From Bacillus haynesii (lineage in GTDB: Bacteria; Bacillota; Bacilli; Bacillales; Bacillaceae): a stretch of DNA of 64,000 nt. The position numbers were made by a program, and so were the translations under genes. The stretch lies in assembly GCF_001969855.1 (NCBI RefSeq), contig NZ_MRBL01000005.1, positions 62,001 to 126,000 of the forward strand, given 5' to 3'. Positions within the stretch are counted from its first letter, which is position 1. Each line of letters opens with the position of its first letter. The notes beneath the pieces were generated by a model. That model searched no databases. It was not told the DNA's origin and saw only the letters and a program-made list of their open reading frames with translations. Of the stretch, positions 9,793 through 17,399 are shown one piece after another.

Positions 9793-10972
9793 ATCATGAC
9801 AGCGTTCAGTCTGAAGCATTTCGGAAGCGGATGATTTTTCATTCATCCGCTTCGCATGTTCTGAAATGACAGAAGCGGCAGAACTCGGATAAACGATCCG
9901 AAAACCGTCATCGTCCGGATAGAGTGTCTCGTCATCCTGAATGCCGGTCAAAATTCAAAATTGGCTGCCCGCCCCGCCCTGCTTTTCTCATGAGTTCACG
10001 CCATGTTCTGTAGACGTCGTCCCTTCTGGATTTATCCTGATAGCTGTACTCTTCTAAAACGACCGGTTTGCCGATTTCTTTTCCATCGCAAATATGGTCT
10101 GTGATCCACTGGTTCCCCCATTCGGGCGTTTTGCCCCAATGATCCGGATAGAGGTGAAATGTGCCGTAATCAATATGCATAAGAGCGGTCAGCCTTTTCC
10201 AATCCACACCTTCTCCGCCGCTGTAATGCCAATCAGGGTGCCCTTCTGTATGATAAAATCCTTCATCTCCAACCGCCACAAGATGGTGCTGATCAATGGA
10301 TTTAATAAATTCGCTCATCTCATCTGCCCATTCGACAAGTGTATTTCCGGTCCTGTCAGACTGGACCCTCGGTTCATTGGCAAGCTCCCATGCCATAATC
10401 GCGGGATCATCTTTATATTTGACGCCATTATAAGTGTTGACTCGGTTCAGCATATAGGATACATAGTTCTTATCCGCCTCTTTGATGTCCGGATGAGTGT
10501 AAAACGCGTCATGTCCATCGGCCTGAAACCACCTGACATATTGATTCATTCCGCCAAAATCATCCCAGTTGTTCACATATGGAATGACAAGTTTTATCCC
10601 TGACTGTCCCGCTTTATAAATGGCATAGTCAAGCTTGGAAAAGCCTGATTCATCATCCATGCCCGGCCTTGGCTGCATGACGGTATTTTCCTGCGGCTGG
10701 CCGTCAAGAAATCCCTAGATGCGGATCACTTTCAAATTCATCGCTTTCATATCTTCGAACACATCATCGACCATTTTTTTAGATTTATAGTGAAAATAAT
10801 AGTTATTCGTCCCGGCAAAATAAAAGTCTTTTCCATTTAAAGTGAACGATGTTCCGGCTGTCTCAACAAAAGGAGACGCGGCTAGTGCCGGCCGGGGATT
10901 GCCAAACTGGATAGCGGAGAGGGCAAACAAAAACGGCATCAGCAATGGCAATAAACCCTTTTTCGTCATCAT
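9784..10972 (-). pseudogene. celD: Broken GH5 endo-beta-1,4-mannanase
   Basis: Remnant of a secreted GH5 mannanase. Reading starts at MMTKKGLLPLLMPFLFALS (10972), which has a clear signal peptide, then NGKDFYFAGTNNYYFHYK. It stops at TAG (10715-10717), where IRI[stop]GFLDG implies an original Trp. The same frame continues through GGMNQYVRWFQ, the acid/base motif AWELANEPR and the nucleophile region VVLEEYSYQ. An extra base near 9983-9990 then shifts the frame, which ends at TGA 9932-9934. The restored frame has SQF[stop]ILTGIQDD (TGA 9955-9957, again expected Trp) and runs to TAA at 9784-9786. Three separate lesions make it non-functional. The symbol follows my recollection of the B. licheniformis cluster. 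Confidence 0.88.
9824..9853. repeat. 11-bp inverted repeat in 3' end of mannanase remnant
   Basis: A perfect 11-bp inverted repeat (9824-9834 with 9843-9853) with an 8-base loop and no T-run on either strand. It lies in what was the C-terminal coding part of the mannanase. It could fold in RNA, but it does not look like an intrinsic terminator. Confidence 0.5.
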
Positions 10973-11036
10973 TATGTTTTCCCTGCTTTCATAAAGAGGA
11001 TGCATGGACGGCGTCATTGAGAGGATAGCCGGCAGT

Positions 11037-12719
11037 TCAAGGCGTGACTTTCACCTTCACGACCGTTTCGACGCCTTTCGGCCACAGTTCAAATGTAAAG
11101 GTGGAATCGCTTTTCAAATACTTTAAAACCCGCTCTCTCAAATACAAATCCCCGTCTTTTTCGTAAAAATCTTCGTCATAGTTCAAGTAGGGCGTCCATG
11201 ACCATACTTCTTCAAGAACCGGCCTTCCGGTAGAGTCGACGACTCCTTTAACCGTAGCCAGCTTCGTTCCGTTCAATGACGCAGGGATTTTGAGATCACC
11301 GCTAATTGCCGATTGACTGATGGTGAATTCGCTTTTTTCAAGCTTCGGATCATCATAAAGGATGATATCCATAACCTGGCTGGCTCCTTTATGAAACGTA
11401 AAAGTGAGCTGTGCTTTTGCCCCCGGCTGCTCAGACCCGTTCATCAGCTTTGCCAAACAGGATGCTTTTATAGAGACCGTTTTTCCGGCATTGCCGACTG
11501 TATAATCGCTGCCTTCCTTTAATTGTGCTGATTTCTGATAGATGCCTGTCAGCGTATTGCCGTTCAGCTGAATGTCCACCGTCTGATCGCTGATGCTTTG
11601 ACCTTTTTTGATAAAAAGATCTGCCGGTTTGATGATCGCATTAGGAACGCCGCGTCCCGCCTGAATGACAATGTCTTTTACAACAGGATCGCGCCACTGT
11701 CTCACAGTCCGGTCAAACTGGTCATTCCCATTGTCCCACCACATCGGGATCATTTGATATTTGTGGGCAAGGCGGACAAACGTATTGTGATAGAGCCGCT
11801 TTGAATGATTTTCATTGGCGCCGAGGGTACCATATTCACCGATAATAACCGGGTATCCTTTTTTTACAAATTTTTCATAAACAGGTCTGATGTCCTGCTC
11901 CATCTCGGAGATTTCGGCCATTGACCCCCAAGTCGTCCGACCCCACCAGTTTGATACATAATCCCAAGGAGAATAGTAGTGATATGTGAGGACAATCCGG
12001 TCATCATCAGGCGGTTCAAATGAATGAAGCAATTCATCTTTGTTATCTTCAAGCCCTCCGACGATCACAAGCCGCTGGCTGTTTTTGACGCCGGTCGAAC
12101 GGATGGTGTTCAGCATCTCTCGGTTTAGCAGATTCATTTGATATGCGCTCATTCCGGTCGGTTCATTGACGATTTCAAACAGGAGGCGTTCACTTTTGTT
12201 TTTAAAGCGCTCGGCAATCTGCTTCCAGACTTTCCCCAGCTTATCTAATGTCTCTTGCTGGCTGTTTCCCATGCGGCTGATCCATAGCCAAGAATCGTGG
12301 TGAATATTTAACACGACGTAAAATTCTCTTTCCAAAGCCCAATCTGTCACTTCTTCCACCCGGTTCATCCAAGCGGTGTCGATCGGATACCCGGGAGCGC
12401 TGCCGATGTGGGAATCCCATGTCACCGGAATCCGGACGCTTTTAAACCCCGCATCGCGAATATCATCAAAAGTATGCTCGCGAACCGGCGGATTGTTCCA
12501 AGAGCCTTCTGTCGGAACGGCATCCAGCGTGTTGCCAAGGTTCCATCCAGGGCTCATGTTTTCCAAAAGATCAGTCGGGGGGATGCTGCTCTGCTTCGCT
12601 TGCTTTGCTGGCCCGCTCGTTCCCGAAGCTTTCGGAACTGCGGATAAAAGAACGGTTCCTATGATCAAAACGAACAGAATGATCGACTTTAAACATAAGG
12701 CTAACCATTTTTCTCTCAA
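11037..12719 (-). CDS. celC: Secreted GH5 endoglucanase with C-terminal accessory modules
   Basis: A 560-residue glycoside hydrolase family 5 protein, probably an endo-beta-1,4-glucanase. It has a signal peptide at 1-33 (hydrophobic IILFVLIIGTVLLSAV). The GH5 domain at about 45-360 includes GWNLGNTLDA, NIHHD, acid/base Glu186 in EIVNEP and nucleophile Glu295 in IIGEYGTLG. After it come an Ig-like X2 module (about 362-455, starting AIIKPADLFIKKGQSISDQT) and a C-terminal beta module (about 465-560, ending FELWPKGVETVVKVKVTP) that resembles CBM46. Translation starts at TTG, with AAGGAG 9 bases upstream. A terminator separates it from celB and I see no convincing promoter in the gap, so expression may depend on readthrough. 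Symbol from recollection of the B. licheniformis cluster. Confidence 0.9.
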   Translation of the reverse strand: MREKWLALCLKSIILFVLIIGTVLLSAVPKASGTSGPAKQAKQSSIPPTDLLENMSPGWNLGNTLDAVPTEGSWNNPPVREHTFDDIRDAGFKSVRIPVTWDSHIGSAPGYPIDTAWMNRVEEVTDWALEREFYVVLNIHHDSWLWISRMGNSQQETLDKLGKVWKQIAERFKNKSERLLFEIVNEPTGMSAYQMNLLNREMLNTIRSTGVKNSQRLVIVGGLEDNKDELLHSFEPPDDDRIVLTYHYYSPWDYVSNWWGRTTWGSMAEISEMEQDIRPVYEKFVKKGYPVIIGEYGTLGANENHSKRLYHNTFVRLAHKYQMIPMWWDNGNDQFDRTVRQWRDPVVKDIVIQAGRGVPNAIIKPADLFIKKGQSISDQTVDIQLNGNTLTGIYQKSAQLKEGSDYTVGNAGKTVSIKASCLAKLMNGSEQPGAKAQLTFTFHKGASQVMDIILYDDPKLEKSEFTISQSAISGDLKIPASLNGTKLATVKGVVDSTGRPVLEEVWSWTPYLNYDEDFYEKDGDLYLRERVLKYLKSDSTFTFELWPKGVETVVKVKVTP

Positions 12720-12782
12720 ACTTTTGATCTCCTTTTTAGATAATCGTGCAAAACGCTCGCTAAAATCCTAAAGTCTGCCTTT

Positions 12783-12811
12783 AAAAAAAGAAGGCGGCTG
12801 AACGCCGCCTT
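12783..12811 (-). terminator. Strong terminator between celB and celC
   Basis: A GC-rich 8-bp stem (12791-12798 with 12804-12811) with a 5-base loop, followed on the minus strand by C and seven T. It splits the cellulase cluster into celA-celB and celC-mannanase transcripts, or limits the level of the latter. Confidence 0.88.
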
Positions 12812-12859
12812 TGCTCCAACGGTCGAGCGCATCTCAATCTTACAATCTCCTATTGATTG

Positions 12860-14974
12860 TTATGCATTTCCGATTAAACGGTCATACTCAGCATAGGCTG
12901 TCGCCATATCGACCTGAGACCAGAAACGGTGATAGATGAAAACGGGTGCGCCGTTTTCCCATTTGCCCGTATTCGGATTCCACGATGTCTGATATTTGTT
13001 TTCCAAATAAGGCCACATCGGATCGTTTTTAATTTTCGGCCGGAGCTCCGCATGACTGATATAGACGCCGTTACCGCCTTTTGCCGGATCAGACGGCACG
13101 GTGTTGGGGCCAGGGATGGTATTGCCCTGCCCGTTTCTGCCGCTCCAACCATTCGGAAAGTAGATTTCCTTCGTAAAGTAGCGGATATAATCTTCATGTT
13201 CTTCCTCTGCTGCGATACCGATTCCGTCATTTTTACTCCATGCTGCATCAAGCAGTTCTTTTGCCAGATTTTTGGCTTTGTTTCCAAGAGCGGTAAAGCC
13301 GCCGGTTTCGGCTTTTGTTCCGGCTGCAAAGAAGACAAGCGTTTTAATATAGCTGCCGAGAACGCCGACATCTTGAGAAGGATTCTTCGTCGTGACATGC
13401 AGTCCCGGATTTCCGGTAAATGAATCAAACCCCTTCCACGGATCAGGCTGGCCGCTCCATTCAAGGTTTGCCGGAATCCAAAACTCGCCTGGGTCGGATT
13501 GTACGGCGATCTGCGGGTTTTGGCCGCCAAGGACGCGTTCTCCCGCATCATTTAAATAATAACCTTCTTCATCAGTAACCGGCCGTTCGCCCACAAACAC
13601 ATAATCAAGTGAATATGCGATCCATTTTTCAATCACATGCTTTGCCATTTGGAAGTTTTCAGACGATTTGTCACCTTTCTCCGCGAAAATATAATACAGT
13701 TCCGCCACCCTTTCCAGCGGCCAGACTTGCATCCCGAACCAATTGTTAGAAGGCGGATCGTGATATACAGGCGCTTCTGTGTAGGCCATTCCGTAAAATG
13801 TGCTGACATTCTGCGGATATGCGCTGTAGCTGCCGTTCCAGCTGTTCGTGGCGCCGCCGGCAACAGCCCCTTCTGACGAAAGCAGCCATGTGTAAAGTTC
13901 TAGCTGCCTTTTCAGCGCCTTTTCCCAATCGCTTCGCGCTGTGGATGAATTTGGAATCAATCCGCCTTCAGCCGTTGACAGTGCATAAGAGGCAACAGGG
14001 TTTTGATAACCTTGATGCATATGGCTCGCACCGATCCGCCACGCCCAGTTTGCATACTGTCCCAATCCGCCTCCCCAAGCGGTGTACCACGCCATTAAAT
14101 AATGACATGCATTTTTCCCAGTACCGCGGGAAGGCGAGCCGTCAGCAGCACTTCCAATCTCTTGGAAGTATTTATCATACATGCCGTAACGGAGAAAGTC
14201 CCCCATTTTTTTAGCTTTTTCTAAATATTTAGTATTGCTGTAGCCCCATTGTCTGGCCCAGTACATCGCCTGAACGGCGCGCGCATCGGCATCTGTTGCA
14301 TTGGTGTAGCGCCACTGCGGGGCAGGAGCCTGATTTTCTTTTGTAAACAGACTCATAAATCCTTCATTCGGTTTTCCAAACGTCTGATTATCCTGAGAGG
14401 GGTGCGGAACCGTTTCCCAAACAGACTCCTGTTCACCGCGCTGGTAAGTGTTGACATAAACAGCGGTGTGCGATGGGTTCAGCAGGTTCCCGAATCCATA
14501 CCAGTTGTCGACGTCAAGCAGCCAGTGCATTAAATACGTTTCATTGCTTCCGTATGTGGATCTAAGCTCTCCGTCAAGCGGATCGTTTCCGGCCGGATAT
14601 TGTCCGGTCAGAGCCGAAGGATAAAGATCAGGGTAGCGGTGTTCTGCGGCATATGTGGCAGGGCTTGAGGGGTTATAGTAGCTCATCGTAGGCTGTTCTT
14701 CGTTTCCATCGCCTTCATTGACCGGGATGATATATTTCTCCATATTGTCCCAGGCGGTTTCTAGCTTTGACCAGTCCTGTGTGTAGCGGCCATACATCGC
14801 TTCAAGCCACAGCCAATAGCTGTATGCTTCAGATGTTGTCATATGGCCGTAATCAGGCGCTTCGCATATGAGCGTTTCAACCGAGTGATAAGGAATGCCT
14901 TCAGGCGAAAAATAGCCGTTTTGCGGATTTTTAATTTGCTCATACAATTGCATAAAGCGTGTTTTATTGTCCAT
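12860..14974 (-). CDS. celB: GH48 cellulase (cellobiohydrolase type), no signal peptide
   Basis: A family 48 glycoside hydrolase, normally a processive exo-acting cellulase on crystalline cellulose. I chose ATG 14974 because AAAGGAGG is 7 bases upstream; the frame reaches 15013 but without a ribosome site. The 704 residues form a bare catalytic domain from the first residues (NKTRFMQLYEQIKNPQNGYFS). The conserved LICEAPDYGHMTTSEAYSYW has proton donor Glu49, and TNATDADARAVQAMYW (Asp228/Asp230) is the base region. There is no signal peptide, no CBM and no dockerin. It lies 60 bases after celA and is cotranscribed with it. Lack of an export signal is unexpected for an enzyme with extracellular substrate. 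Confidence 0.92.
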   Translation of the reverse strand: MDNKTRFMQLYEQIKNPQNGYFSPEGIPYHSVETLICEAPDYGHMTTSEAYSYWLWLEAMYGRYTQDWSKLETAWDNMEKYIIPVNEGDGNEEQPTMSYYNPSSPATYAAEHRYPDLYPSALTGQYPAGNDPLDGELRSTYGSNETYLMHWLLDVDNWYGFGNLLNPSHTAVYVNTYQRGEQESVWETVPHPSQDNQTFGKPNEGFMSLFTKENQAPAPQWRYTNATDADARAVQAMYWARQWGYSNTKYLEKAKKMGDFLRYGMYDKYFQEIGSAADGSPSRGTGKNACHYLMAWYTAWGGGLGQYANWAWRIGASHMHQGYQNPVASYALSTAEGGLIPNSSTARSDWEKALKRQLELYTWLLSSEGAVAGGATNSWNGSYSAYPQNVSTFYGMAYTEAPVYHDPPSNNWFGMQVWPLERVAELYYIFAEKGDKSSENFQMAKHVIEKWIAYSLDYVFVGERPVTDEEGYYLNDAGERVLGGQNPQIAVQSDPGEFWIPANLEWSGQPDPWKGFDSFTGNPGLHVTTKNPSQDVGVLGSYIKTLVFFAAGTKAETGGFTALGNKAKNLAKELLDAAWSKNDGIGIAAEEEHEDYIRYFTKEIYFPNGWSGRNGQGNTIPGPNTVPSDPAKGGNGVYISHAELRPKIKNDPMWPYLENKYQTSWNPNTGKWENGAPVFIYHRFWSQVDMATAYAEYDRLIGNA

Positions 14975-15034
14975 GATGCGTCCTCCTTTTGAAGCTTCAT
15001 ACTTCCGTTTCATATGATTGAATCCGGGCGTTTT

Positions 15035-16996
15035 TTAGCCGGGCTCATTTCCGAAAACAAGCCGGCCATCATCATATACAGGCATATACCAGGTTTTTGC
15101 CAGCTTTTGTGACAGTCCCTGGTAGGAGTGGTCATTTTCCGGATTCCAAAAAGACGTCCCCGCTGGAGCCGATAGGCGGAACTGGACTTCTTTTTTATGG
15201 GCGGATTGACCGCCGGGGTATATCATAACCCCGCTGAAGCTGACCTCCGTATAGTAAATATGTTTGCCGATGTGATGTGGCTTCAGCTGGGACGCCGACG
15301 CCCCTTCGTTGTATCCGATTGAGACCTTTATATCTTCAGAAGAAAATCCGGCATTCGCCGCTTCAGTCAGGTCAACGTAATAGCGGAAAGACAGCTTATC
15401 AGTTTTCTTTGCCGGCCATCCTGACCGGTTATTGAGCTGCACTCTAATTTCTGTGTAGTTGTTTCCCGAGCTGTTAATGGATGCCTCTGCAAAAAATTCA
15501 TCTTCTGGTGTTTCCTTTTCGGGAAAATGAGGCAGCGGTGATTGCCCCGCACCGTACAGTTGAAACATTTTCGCTACATTGCCGGTAAAAGCAGCGTTGT
15601 AATCGATTGCAACTTCGTTTGACACATAATCATTTGTTTCGTCACGGTACGAATCATCCCTTCCCGGTCCGCCTACTAACGCGCCGTAGAGGGTATGGCG
15701 GTGATTTTCAGGCACATTCATATGATCGGCCCATGAACCGTGGGCGGTGCGGTGATGCGGATGCTTCGGCGGGTTTGTTCCGTATCCGACGATAAAGCTG
15801 CGCTGTTGCGGATTATCTCCGAGCATATAGTTCATTTGCTGAACTGCAAAATCCCGATACCTTTTTGCTTTGCCGGCATCTTTTACCCAATCTGAATAAA
15901 CAAAGGCGAGAAAAGTGGCGTTTGAAGCATAGCGCAGCGATCCCCACTGCTCAAGCCATGCCAGCCCGCCTGGTGTATAAGTGATCCGCTCTGTGCTTCC
16001 ATTATTTTTATAGCCTGTCGACCAATAATCAAGATTGCGTTCGACAGATGCGGTAAAACGGGAATCGTTCGTCAGACGAGCGAGCAGCAGCTGTGCTCCG
16101 TAAGTGACGTCATCCCAGGAAAGCGTCCAGCGGTAAGGCCAGTTTGCGGGATCGCCCCAATCTGAGACCGAAGCAAGCGCTTTATCCAAATATTTTTGAT
16201 CGCCGGTTGCCAAGTAGAGCCAGACAGCTCCCCATGTCAGTTCATCTTTATATCCGCTCCACGAATTATAATATTGCTGCGCGTCTGTAATGCAGTCTGA
16301 ATATTTGCCGCGGTAGCGGTCGGCAAAATCATACAATTCCTTGGCATGGGCCAATAGTTTATTTGAATAAGAAGCATCTGTCGGCTTGAAGATGATTGAT
16401 GCAGAAGCTAGGGCTGCTGCTGTACCGCCGGCAAGGTCTGACCCAGGACAGGCTGCATCTATCTTATAGGCCGGCCGCTTCATAGGCATCACTTCGGCCG
16501 GGCCCCACCAGGCATGATCTTGGGCCCCATTGCCGACTTGGCCCCAAAACTCATAACGACCTGTATGCGCTTTAATAAAATAGTCTGTCGCCCATCTGAT
16601 ATTGTCTAATATCGCATCAAGCTGTCCTGCCGCTTCATAGGCATCGCGGTACTCATAGACAGACCACGACAGAACGGCCGCAGAATAAGCCATTGGAAGG
16701 CCGAACTTCACGTGATCTCCGGCATCATACCATCCGCCTGTCAAATCATGGCCGACATCTTTTCCATCCTCAAGAGCAGAGTCCCCTCTCCAATTCAGAC
16801 GGCTGCTTTCCGGAAGCTTTCCGGAGCGCTGTGCCTCATAGAAAAGAATTGATTTTTGCAGCAATTCCGCATAATTTTGGCTCTCTTTCGCAGATGCAAT
16901 GTCCGCCTTGCCGGAAGCCGGCATGAACAACATTGCAAACGCAAGCAGCAAAACAAAGAAAAACGCTTTCATTTTTAAAAAAGCTTTCTCTTTCAA
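15035..16996 (-). CDS. celA: Secreted GH9 endoglucanase with CBM3
   Basis: A 653-residue GH9 processive-type endoglucanase. The signal peptide is at about 1-32 (FFFVLLLAFAMLFMPASGKA). The GH9 domain at about 38-485 has GWYDAGDHVKF (Asp91/Asp94, base), PHHRTAHGSW (414-422) and DYVSNEVAIDYNAAF with acid Glu461. A family 3 cellulose-binding module occupies about 500-650 (INSSGNNYTEIRVQLNNRSGW; MIYPGGQSAHKKEVQFRLS). GH9 followed by CBM3c is the layout of processive endoglucanases. The start is TTG at 16996 with AGGAGGAAGGAG just upstream; the in-frame ATG at 16972 has no ribosome site. It is first gene of the island transcript. Confidence 0.94.
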   Translation of the reverse strand: MKEKAFLKMKAFFFVLLLAFAMLFMPASGKADIASAKESQNYAELLQKSILFYEAQRSGKLPESSRLNWRGDSALEDGKDVGHDLTGGWYDAGDHVKFGLPMAYSAAVLSWSVYEYRDAYEAAGQLDAILDNIRWATDYFIKAHTGRYEFWGQVGNGAQDHAWWGPAEVMPMKRPAYKIDAACPGSDLAGGTAAALASASIIFKPTDASYSNKLLAHAKELYDFADRYRGKYSDCITDAQQYYNSWSGYKDELTWGAVWLYLATGDQKYLDKALASVSDWGDPANWPYRWTLSWDDVTYGAQLLLARLTNDSRFTASVERNLDYWSTGYKNNGSTERITYTPGGLAWLEQWGSLRYASNATFLAFVYSDWVKDAGKAKRYRDFAVQQMNYMLGDNPQQRSFIVGYGTNPPKHPHHRTAHGSWADHMNVPENHRHTLYGALVGGPGRDDSYRDETNDYVSNEVAIDYNAAFTGNVAKMFQLYGAGQSPLPHFPEKETPEDEFFAEASINSSGNNYTEIRVQLNNRSGWPAKKTDKLSFRYYVDLTEAANAGFSSEDIKVSIGYNEGASASQLKPHHIGKHIYYTEVSFSGVMIYPGGQSAHKKEVQFRLSAPAGTSFWNPENDHSYQGLSQKLAKTWYMPVYDDGRLVFGNEPG

Positions 16997-17042
16997 CTGA
17001 CTCCTTCCTCCTCATTTTGTTTTCCTTCAAAACAGCCGATGC

Positions 17043-17065
17043 TTACATGACACTCACCTCCTTTT
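17043..17065 (-). promoter_or_regulatory. Strong Shine-Dalgarno followed by ATG-TAA start-stop
   Basis: On the minus strand AAAAGGAGGTGA (17054-17065) is 8 bases from an ATG (17046-17048) that is followed at once by TAA (17043-17045). A second ribosome site for celA lies about 30 bases further. It could be a minimal start-stop ORF or a ribosome-binding mRNA stabiliser of the STAB-SD type known from Bacillus cry3A. Role is inferred. Confidence 0.5.
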
Positions 17066-17367
17066 AGTGAGGGACAAATGGTGTCTGCGGTAAGTGGAGA
17101 AGAGCTTGATTGAATTTTTTTGAAATTTGAGGATGCGCTGCGGATTCATCTATTTCGGGTAAACATGCAGGTTCAGTGTTGTCCGGAGGAATGAAAAACT
17201 TTGTTTGTTTAATCAAGAAACTAACTTCCGTTTACTAAAAAGCAGGTTTCTTATAGAATCGATATCATTTTGAAAATATTAACATTAATGTATTTTTATT
17301 GTCAATCGATCTAACAATCTTTATTGCCGTAATATTCGTATCTCTCAATGAGCGCCAGGTTACAAAC
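17066..17367 (-). promoter_or_regulatory. Upstream region of celA: promoter and possible cre site
   Basis: The 300-base gap between polC and the celA leader holds no gene. On the minus strand a perfect TTGACA (17300-17305) is followed by TAATAT (17276-17281) at 18 bases, or GTTAAT at 16. Just downstream, 17254-17267 reads TGATATCGATTCTA, a partial match to the CcpA cre consensus with mismatches only near its 3' end. If used, the transcript has a leader of about 275 bases before celA, long enough for further regulation. I see no recognisable riboswitch. Confidence 0.5.
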
Positions 17368-17398
17368 AAAAAAGAGACTGCCGAAAAAGTCGGCAGCC
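17368..17398 (-). terminator. Intrinsic terminator of polC
   Basis: A stem of about 8 pairs (17376-17384 with 17390-17398, one mismatch) begins directly after the polC stop codon and is followed on the minus strand by a T-rich run. It isolates the cellulase island from polC transcription. Confidence 0.85.
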
Positions 17399-17399
17399 T

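Noticed and set aside
10094..10603. Plus-strand ORF inside the mannanase remnant
   Set aside because: Antisense to the pseudogene, no SD and no domain; the minus-strand frame clearly encodes GH5 motifs.
10678..10717. Possible stop-codon readthrough or recoding at the mannanase TAG
   Set aside because: A frameshift and a second in-frame stop follow downstream, so recoding at one site could not give a full enzyme. Simple decay explains all three.
12874..13551. Minus-strand ORF of 225 codons in another frame of celB
   Set aside because: It overlaps the GH48 coding frame, which has strong family motifs; composition is Arg/Ser-rich.
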